DNA from: DATAYA01 sp036272815
GTDB lineage: Bacteria; Pseudomonadota; Alphaproteobacteria; Acetobacterales; Acetobacteraceae
Direction of reading: 5' to 3'
Length of the DNA: 11,701 nucleotides
Assembly: GCA_036272815.1 (NCBI GenBank)
Contig: DATAYA010000193.1
Location: 1 to 11,701, forward strand
Below the pieces are notes generated by a model. That model was not told where the DNA came from, did not search any database, and worked only from the letters and a program-made list of their open reading frames with translations. Every line of letters starts with the position of its first letter. Position 1 is the stretch's first letter. This document shows positions 6,625-11,701 of the stretch, in pieces. The position numbers and the translations under genes were made by a program.

Positions 6625-8041
6625 AGCAGCCCTTCGGCGCTTCGTATTGGTCGGAACCGCACTTTCCGTCGGCGGCTGCTCCAGCTTCAACTCGCTCGGC
6701 AAGACGTTCTTCGGTGGGCCGGCCGCCGTCAGCGGAGCGAAGGTGGTGACCGGCTTCATCGGCGGCGTCGCGGCCGACGAGCCAAGGGCGGCGACGATCG
6801 CCCGCGACGTGCTGGCGCAGGGCGGCAACGCGGCCGACGCGGCCGTGGCCCTCGGTTTCGCGCTCTCGGTCACGCTGCCCTCGCGCGCCTCCCTCGGCGC
6901 CGGCGGCGCTTGTCTCGCCTACGACCCGCCGGCGGAGGGACCTGGCCTCGGGAAGCCGGAGGCGATCCTGTTCACCTCGCTGCCCTCGCACGCGGCGGGG
7001 GGCGACCGGCCGGCCTCGCTGCCGATGCTGGCGCGGGGTCTCTACGCGCTCTACGCCCGCTACGGCAGCCGCCCGTTCGGCGAGCTGGTGATCCCGGCCG
7101 AGCAGATGGCGCGGTTCGGCGTGCCGGTCAGCCGCGCCTTCGCGCAGGACCTCGCCCTGGTCGGCGGCCCGCTGCTCGCCGACCCCACGGCGCGCTCCAT
7201 TTTCGGCCCCGCCGGCACGCCGCTTTCCGAAGGGCAGATGATGGTGCAGCCCGGCCTCGCGGCGACGCTCGCACAAATCCGCGTGGCCGGCGTCGGCGAC
7301 CTCTACCAGGGCCAGCTTGCCCGCACCCTCGTCGATGCGTCCCGGCAGGCCGGCGGCCCGCTCGGTGCCTCCGACCTGCGCGGGGCGCTGCCGAGGGTGA
7401 GCGGCGCGCTCATCATGCGGGCCGGCAACAACAGCGTCGGCTTCCTGCCGCCGCCGGCCGATGGCGGGCTGGCGGCGCTGGCGGCCTTCGCGATGCTGCG
7501 GCGCAATCCCCGTGATCCGGCCGCGGCCGCCGCCCGGGCATTGCAGGTGGCCTCGCTGTGGCGGGCGGGCGGCGGCGATCCGATGGCGGTCGCCAACTCG
7601 ACGGCGACGGCCGCGCCGCTGCCGCCGCTGCCAGCCTCGACCAGCTTCGTCGTCGTCGATCGCAGCGGAGATGCGGTCGCCTGCGCCACCAGCATGAACA
7701 ACCTGTTCGGCACCGGGCGGGTGGCACCCGGCACCGGCATCGTGCTCGCCGCCTCGCCGCCGGTCGACCAGCGTCCGCTGCTCGCCGCCGCGATCGCCTA
7801 CAATCCGGCACTGCACGCCTTCCGCGCGGCGGTGTCCGGCTCGGGGCAGGAGGGCGCGCCGATGGCGGTCGCGGTCGGGCTACAGAACGCGCTTGCGACC
7901 ACGCAACCGATGCCGGTGCCGGTGCCCGATCCGGGGCGGGCCAACGTGATCTCCTGCCCGCGCTATCTGCCGGGCGCGCGCCAGCTCTGCGGCTGGGCCA
8001 CGGACCCGCGCGGGGCTGGGCTCGCACTCGGGTCCCAGTAG
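6611..8041 (+). CDS. Gamma-glutamyltransferase-like lipoprotein (divergent active site)
   Basis: A 476-residue GGT-fold (Ntn hydrolase) protein. It starts with a lipoprotein signal: M-P-R..., a hydrophobic stretch, then V20-G-G-C23, so it is probably anchored on the periplasmic face of the outer or inner membrane. The GGT hallmark G-G-N-A-A-D-A-A-V-A is at 71-80. The small-subunit start region is A-S-T-S-F-V-V-V-D (342-350), followed by S-M-N-N-L-F-G-T-G. By eye, the catalytic Thr391 of E. coli GGT aligns with S343. R114 (substrate carboxylate) appears replaced in the F-T-S-L-P region near 121-125, and the oxyanion Gly-Gly reads Q-E-G near 413-415. It is shorter than usual (about 530-580). 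Autoprocessing and transpeptidase activity are therefore doubtful. The ATG at 6611 is chosen because the lipobox fits; an ATG at 6539 is an alternative. Confidence 0.75.
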   Translation: MPRIIAALRRFVLVGTALSVGGCSSFNSLGKTFFGGPAAVSGAKVVTGFIGGVAADEPRAATIARDVLAQGGNAADAAVALGFALSVTLPSRASLGAGGACLAYDPPAEGPGLGKPEAILFTSLPSHAAGGDRPASLPMLARGLYALYARYGSRPFGELVIPAEQMARFGVPVSRAFAQDLALVGGPLLADPTARSIFGPAGTPLSEGQMMVQPGLAATLAQIRVAGVGDLYQGQLARTLVDASRQAGGPLGASDLRGALPRVSGALIMRAGNNSVGFLPPPADGGLAALAAFAMLRRNPRDPAAAAARALQVASLWRAGGGDPMAVANSTATAAPLPPLPASTSFVVVDRSGDAVACATSMNNLFGTGRVAPGTGIVLAASPPVDQRPLLAAAIAYNPALHAFRAAVSGSGQEGAPMAVAVGLQNALATTQPMPVPVPDPGRANVISCPRYLPGARQLCGWATDPRGAGLALGSQ

Positions 8042-8067
8042 CATGGGGCCGCAGTAGCGTGGCGCTC
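8036..8067 (+). repeat. 16-bp imperfect tandem repeat at stop/start junction
   Basis: CAGTAGCATGG (8036-8046) recurs as CAGTAGCGTGG (8052-8062), offset by 16 bp. Each copy holds TAG, one C, then a start codon. The first is the GGT-like stop followed by ATG 8043, which opens only four codons before the second TAG. The second is TAG followed by GTG 8059, the aminotransferase start. It looks like a small tandem duplication of an intergenic junction. Confidence 0.6.
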
Positions 8068-9219
8068 AAGGTCGGCCGCGGCGCCGCCGCACCCCCGTTC
8101 ATGGTCATGGATGTGATCGCGGCGGCCAACGCGCGCGCCGCTTCCCTGCCGCTAGGCGCCGGACGGGTGATCCGGATGGAGGTGGGCCAGCCCGGCACCG
8201 GCGCGCCCGCCGGCGCCGTCGCGGCCGCAATGGCGGCGCTCGGGCGCGGCGCACCGCTCGGCTACACCGAGGCACTGGGCTTGCCGTCGCTGCGGGCGCG
8301 GATCGCGGCGCATTACGCCGACTGGTACGGACTAGTGCTGCCTGTCGCCCGAGTCGCGGTCACCACCGGCGCATCCGGGGCCTTCCCGCTGGCGTTTCTC
8401 GCCGCCTTCGACCCCGGCGACCGCGTGGCACTCACCGCACCGTTCTATCCGCCCTACGTCAACATCCTGACCGCACTCGGGATGCGCCCGCTGGTGCTGC
8501 CGACCGGGCCGGAGACGCGCTACCAGCCGACCGTCGCGATGTTGGAGCGGCTCGACCCGCCACCGGGCGGCCTGATCGTCGCGAGCCCGAGCAACCCGGC
8601 CGGCACCATGCTGGCACCCGAGGAACTCGCCGGCATCGCGCGCTGGTGCGAGCGGGCGGGTGTGCGGCTGGTCTCGGACGAAATCTATCACGGCCTGCAG
8701 CACGCCCGCTCGATCGCGACCGCGGCCTCGTTCAGCCGCTCGGCGATCGTGGTCAACAGCTTCAGCAAGTATTTCAGCATGACCGGCTGGCGCATCGGCT
8801 GGGCGGTGCTGCCCGAGGACCTGCTCCGCCCGGTCGAGTGCCTGGCGCAGAACATGGCGATCTCGGCGCCGCACATCGCCCAGGTCGCGGCGGAGGCGGC
8901 GTTCGACTGCCACACCGAACTGGCGGCCAACGTCGCGGCCTATGCCCGCTCGCGGGCGCGGCTGACGGCGGCGCTGCCGGGCGCGGGCTTCCCACGCATC
9001 GCCCCGGCGGAGGGCGCCTTCTACCTCTATGCCGACATCGCCGACCGCACCAACGACAGCGCCGCGTTCTGCGCACGGATGCTGGCCGAGGCGGGAATCG
9101 CGGCGACCCCGGGGCTCGACTTCGACCGCGACCGCGGAGGGACCACGCTGCGGTTCAGCTATTGCGGGCCGGAATCGGACATGGCGGAAGCGGCGGCGCG
9201 GCTCGCCGCGTGGCGCTAG
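8059..9219 (+). CDS. Class I/II PLP-dependent aminotransferase
   Basis: A 386-residue fold-type I aminotransferase, cytoplasmic, moving an amino group between an amino acid and a 2-oxo acid. Signature positions are intact: S-P-S-N179-P-A-G-T, D207 and Y210 in V-S-D-E-I-Y-H-G, catalytic Lys237 in S-F-S-K-Y-F-S-M-T-G-W-R, and substrate-carboxylate R365 in R-F-S-Y-C. I start it at GTG 8059, not ATG 8101, because the upstream residues include A-P-P-F-M-V-M-D-V, which matches the usual N terminus of this subfamily. A GGGG about 10 nt upstream is a weak ribosome site. It follows the GGT-like gene by 17 bp and may be co-transcribed with it. Aspartate-aminotransferase-like annotation is likely in databases; the true substrate is not readable. 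Confidence 0.9.
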   Translation: MALKVGRGAAAPPFMVMDVIAAANARAASLPLGAGRVIRMEVGQPGTGAPAGAVAAAMAALGRGAPLGYTEALGLPSLRARIAAHYADWYGLVLPVARVAVTTGASGAFPLAFLAAFDPGDRVALTAPFYPPYVNILTALGMRPLVLPTGPETRYQPTVAMLERLDPPPGGLIVASPSNPAGTMLAPEELAGIARWCERAGVRLVSDEIYHGLQHARSIATAASFSRSAIVVNSFSKYFSMTGWRIGWAVLPEDLLRPVECLAQNMAISAPHIAQVAAEAAFDCHTELAANVAAYARSRARLTAALPGAGFPRIAPAEGAFYLYADIADRTNDSAAFCARMLAEAGIAATPGLDFDRDRGGTTLRFSYCGPESDMAEAAARLAAWR

Positions 9220-9362
9220 GATGCGGCTCCCGAACCCCTGCTTGGCGCCCGAAGCGGAAGCGTGCTAATCGCCCCGCGCCCGATCCGCCGCATGCCGGAC
9301 CGGGATTCCCGCGCCATGCAACTGCGCACAACAAGCCGCCCGACGGGAGCTGAGAGAGCGAA
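9220..9362 (+). promoter_or_regulatory. Intergenic region with candidate acpP promoter
   Basis: In this 143-bp gap before acpP a candidate sigma-70 type promoter reads TTGGCG (9242-9247), a 16-nt spacer, then GCTAAT (9264-9269). That would give a leader of roughly 85 nt. GGGAG (9345-9349) and GAGAGAG (9352-9358) precede the acpP ATG, the latter well placed as the ribosome site. The gap is long for this compact window, which fits acpP being separately and strongly transcribed. No terminator hairpin for the aminotransferase unit was recognised. Confidence 0.4.
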
Positions 9363-9602
9363 ATGAGCGAGATCGCCGACAAGGTGAAGAAGATCGTCGT
9401 CGAGCACCTGGGCGTCGAAGAAAGCAAGGTGACGCCCGAGGCGTCGTTCATCGACGACCTCGGCGCCGACAGCCTCGACACCGTCGAGTTGGTGATGGCC
9501 TTCGAGGAGGCGTTCGGCGTCGAGATCCCCGAGGAGGCGGCCGAGAAGATCAGCACCGTCAAGGACGCGATCGACTACATCGAGCGCCAGAAAGCCGACT
9601 GA
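9363..9602 (+). CDS. acpP: Acyl carrier protein
   Basis: A 79-residue acidic helical protein carrying growing fatty acyl chains on a 4'-phosphopantetheine arm, in the cytoplasm. The attachment serine is S37 in the D-S-L motif (G-A-D-S-L-D-T-V-E), and the following helix II is Glu-rich, as needed for docking with partner enzymes such as FabF. Length and sequence are typical. It stands 18 bp before fabF, the usual neighbour. It is low in Arg and rich in Asp/Glu, unlike its neighbours, as normal for ACP. Confidence 0.98.
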   Translation: MSEIADKVKKIVVEHLGVEESKVTPEASFIDDLGADSLDTVELVMAFEEAFGVEIPEEAAEKISTVKDAIDYIERQKAD

Positions 9603-9620
9603 ACCGGCCGATAGACGACG

Positions 9621-10898
9621 GTGCAGCCATTGCAGGATCAGCGCCGCGTGGTCGTGACCGGGATGGGGGCTGCCTGCCCGCTCGGGGTCGGCGTGCCGCG
9701 TGTGTGGCGCCGGCTGATCGCGGCCGAGTCCGGCATCACGGCGATCCAGTCCTTCGACGTCGCCGACCTGCCGGCCAAGATCGCGGGCCAGGTGCCGGTC
9801 GGCACCCGCACCGAGGGCGGCCTCGACCTCGCCGAATGGATCCCGCCCAAGGATCACCGCAAGATGGACCGTTTCATCCATCTGGCCCTCGTTGCGGCGA
9901 TCGAGGCGGTCGAGGATTCCGGCTGGCTGCCGCAGGACGACGAGGGGCAGGAGCGCACCGGCGTCATGATCGGCTCCGGCATCGGCGGCCTGCAGACGAT
10001 CTATGATGCCTCGGTGCTGGTGCGCGAGGGGAAGGCGCGGCGGCTGTCGCCGTTCTTCATCCCCTCGGCGCTCATCAACCTGGCCTCCGGCCATCTCTCG
10101 ATCAAGTACAGCTTCAAGGGGCCGAACCATTCGGCGGTCACGGCCTGCGCCACCGGCGTCCACGCGATCGGCGACGCGACGCGGCTCATCATGCTTGGCG
10201 ATGCCGAGGTGATGGTGGCCGGCGGGTCGGAGGCGGCGGTCTGCCCGCTCGGCATCGCCGGGTTCTCCGCCTCGCGAGCGCTCTCCACCAACTTCAACGA
10301 CGAGCCTGCCCGCGCCTCCCGCCCCTGGGACCGCGACCGCGACGGCTTCGTGATGGGCGAGGGCGCCGGCGTCGTCGTGCTGGAGGAATACGAGCACGCC
10401 CGCCGCCGCGGGGCCAAGATCTATGCCGAGGTGGTGGGCTACGGGATGTCCGGCGATGCCCACCACATCACCGCGCCGGCCGAGGAGCACGCGGGCGCCT
10501 TCCGCGCGATGCGGGCGGCGCTGCGCAACGGCGGCATCGCTCCGGACGAGGTCGGCTACGTCAACGCCCACGGCACCTCCACGCAGGCGGCCGACGATCT
10601 CGAACTCGGTGCCGTCGAGCGGCTGTTCGGCGATGCGGCGCGCGGGCTCGCGATGTCGTCGACAAAATCGGCGATCGGCCACTTGCTGGGGGCAGCCGGG
10701 GCGGTCGAAGGAATATTCTCGATCCTGGCGATCCGCGACGGCGTGGTGCCGCCGACGCTCAACCTCGACAACCCGAGCCGCGAGACGGTGATCGACCGCG
10801 TCCCTCACACTTCGCAGGAACGGCGGGTGCGCGTCGCGCTGTCGAATAGCTTCGGCTTCGGCGGCACCAACGCCAGCATCCTGTTCCGCGCGGTGTAA
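9621..10898 (+). CDS. fabF: Beta-ketoacyl-ACP synthase II
   Basis: A 425-residue condensing enzyme of type II fatty acid synthesis; it elongates acyl-ACP with malonyl-ACP. The Cys-His-His triad is complete: C176 in T-A-C-A-T-G, H317 in N-A-H-G-T-S-T, and H354 in S-A-I-G-H-L-L-G-A-A-G. K349 (S-T-K-S) and the C-terminal F-G-F-G-G-T-N loop (411-417) are also present. Length is close to the usual 410-425. The start is GTG 9621, with no strong Shine-Dalgarno; TTG 9630 is an alternative only three codons on. The R-V-V-V-T-G-M-G start of the fold begins at residue 9, so either start is compatible. It sits between acpP and mltG, a common conserved order. Confidence 0.97.
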   Translation: MQPLQDQRRVVVTGMGAACPLGVGVPRVWRRLIAAESGITAIQSFDVADLPAKIAGQVPVGTRTEGGLDLAEWIPPKDHRKMDRFIHLALVAAIEAVEDSGWLPQDDEGQERTGVMIGSGIGGLQTIYDASVLVREGKARRLSPFFIPSALINLASGHLSIKYSFKGPNHSAVTACATGVHAIGDATRLIMLGDAEVMVAGGSEAAVCPLGIAGFSASRALSTNFNDEPARASRPWDRDRDGFVMGEGAGVVVLEEYEHARRRGAKIYAEVVGYGMSGDAHHITAPAEEHAGAFRAMRAALRNGGIAPDEVGYVNAHGTSTQAADDLELGAVERLFGDAARGLAMSSTKSAIGHLLGAAGAVEGIFSILAIRDGVVPPTLNLDNPSRETVIDRVPHTSQERRVRVALSNSFGFGGTNASILFRAV

Positions 10899-10900
10899 CC

Positions 10901-11701
10901 ATGCGCCGCGTGCTGCTTGCGGCGGTCGTCCTGCTCTTCGTGATCGCGCTCGCCGGCGGCGGCGGCTTCCTCTACGCCCGCCACATCTATCGAGCGCCCG
11001 GCCCCCTGGGGACCGCCAGCGACGTGGTGATCCCGCATGGCGGCCTCGACGAGGTGGCCGTGACGCTTGCCCGCGCGGGCGTCATCGCCCAGCCGCTCGC
11101 GTTCCGCATCGCAGCCGTCGCCACCAGCCGGGCCGGCCCGCTGCACGCGGCCGAGCTGGCGTTCCCGGCCCACGCCTCCCTTGCCGCCGTGCTCGCCATC
11201 CTGCGGAGCGGGCGGCCGGTGCAGCACCTGCTGACCATCCCCGAGGGTCTGACCGCCGCCCAGATCGCTGCGCTGTTCGCGAATGCACCCGGGCTGGTCG
11301 GGCCTGCGACGGTGCCACCGGAGGGCGCGGTCCTGCCGGACACCTACGCCTACGAATGGGGGATGGACCGCGCGGCACTGCTCGCCCGTGCCGAGGCGGC
11401 CATGCGAGCCGGACTCGCCCGCGAATGGGCCGCTCGCGCACCCGGCCTGCCGATCGCGACACCGGCGGAGGCGGTGATCCTGGCAAGCATCGTCGAGCGA
11501 GAGACCGCGAAGCCCGAGGAGCGGCCGATGGTCGCCTCGGTGTTCCTCAACCGGCTGCGGCGAGGGATGAAGCTGCAATCCGATCCGACTGTCGCCTATG
11601 CCGCCGCCGGCGGACTCGGGCCGCTCGATCATGCGCTGACGCGCGCCGACCTCGACTATCCCGACCCCTACAACACCTACGTCATCGATGGCCTGCCGCC
11701 A
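10901..11701 (+). CDS. mltG: Endolytic peptidoglycan transglycosylase MltG (YceG-like), 3' end cut by window
   Basis: Translation stays open from ATG 10901 to the window edge (267 residues), so the gene is truncated here; E. coli MltG has 340. One N-terminal membrane segment (about 4-25) anchors it in the inner membrane, facing the periplasm. A YceG N-terminal region follows, with I-P-E-G-L-T at 113-118. The catalytic region reads A-S-I-V-E199-R-E-T, where E199 matches the E. coli catalytic Glu218. It continues with V-F-L-N-R-L, L-Q-S-D-P-T-V and Y-N-T-Y, and the window ends in the conserved G-L-P-P. MltG cleaves nascent glycan strands and sets their length. The ATG is 2 nt after the fabF TAA with no clear ribosome site, which suggests coupled translation. 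Confidence 0.95.
   Translation, partial: MRRVLLAAVVLLFVIALAGGGGFLYARHIYRAPGPLGTASDVVIPHGGLDEVAVTLARAGVIAQPLAFRIAAVATSRAGPLHAAELAFPAHASLAAVLAILRSGRPVQHLLTIPEGLTAAQIAALFANAPGLVGPATVPPEGAVLPDTYAYEWGMDRAALLARAEAAMRAGLAREWAARAPGLPIATPAEAVILASIVERETAKPEERPMVASVFLNRLRRGMKLQSDPTVAYAAAGGLGPLDHALTRADLDYPDPYNTYVIDGLPP

Noticed and set aside
6200..7816. Long open frame (538 codons) on the - strand, opposite the GGT-like gene
   Set aside because: Low-complexity Arg/Gly/Ala/Gln-rich translation with no motif. The + strand has a lipobox and GGT hallmarks in frame.
9216..10808. Long open frame (530 codons) on the - strand, opposite acpP and fabF
   Set aside because: acpP and fabF carry complete active sites on the + strand; the antisense product is compositionally biased and has no motif.

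Overview
This is a very GC-rich stretch of a bacterial chromosome with tightly packed, leader-poor housekeeping genes and frequent GTG starts. The cyanide-insensitive type bd oxidase, the DUF4337 gene and the acpP-fabF-mltG order suggest an alphaproteobacterium, perhaps Rhodospirillales/Acetobacteraceae. That placement is inference from gene content and base composition only; there is no rRNA or other direct marker. I see no tRNA, rRNA, CRISPR array, insertion sequence, phage gene or integrase.

Layout. (1) 17-1066, +: a zinc medium-chain alcohol dehydrogenase with an ideal ribosome binding site. (2) 4072-1076, -: a cupin gene, then cydA and cydB of a short-Q-loop (CioAB-type) bd quinol oxidase. 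cydA and cydB overlap by ATGA. A possible 34-codon mini-ORF exactly fills the cupin-cydA gap. (3) 4203-5735, +: a DUF4337 membrane protein followed with no gap by an EamA/DMT transporter that starts with GTG. (4) 5767-about 6624, -: an exported DsbA-like thiol-disulfide protein, divergent from (5) 6611-8041, +: a lipoprotein with a gamma-glutamyltranspeptidase (GGT) fold but altered active-site positions. (6) 8059-9219, +: a class I PLP aminotransferase. (7) 9363 to the window end, +: acpP, fabF and a truncated mltG, a fatty-acid and peptidoglycan cluster with a candidate promoter in the 143-bp gap before acpP.

How the genes work together. CydA and CydB form one terminal oxidase. AcpP carries the acyl chains that FabF elongates, and MltG sets glycan strand length in the same envelope-building programme. 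The other genes look like independent metabolic or envelope functions and do not add up to an obvious pathway. I did not find a convincing new multi-gene system. The best leads are the mini-ORF before cydA, the degenerate GGT lipoprotein, the unresolved DsbA/GGT divergent start region, and a 16-bp tandem duplication of a stop/start junction at 8036-8067.
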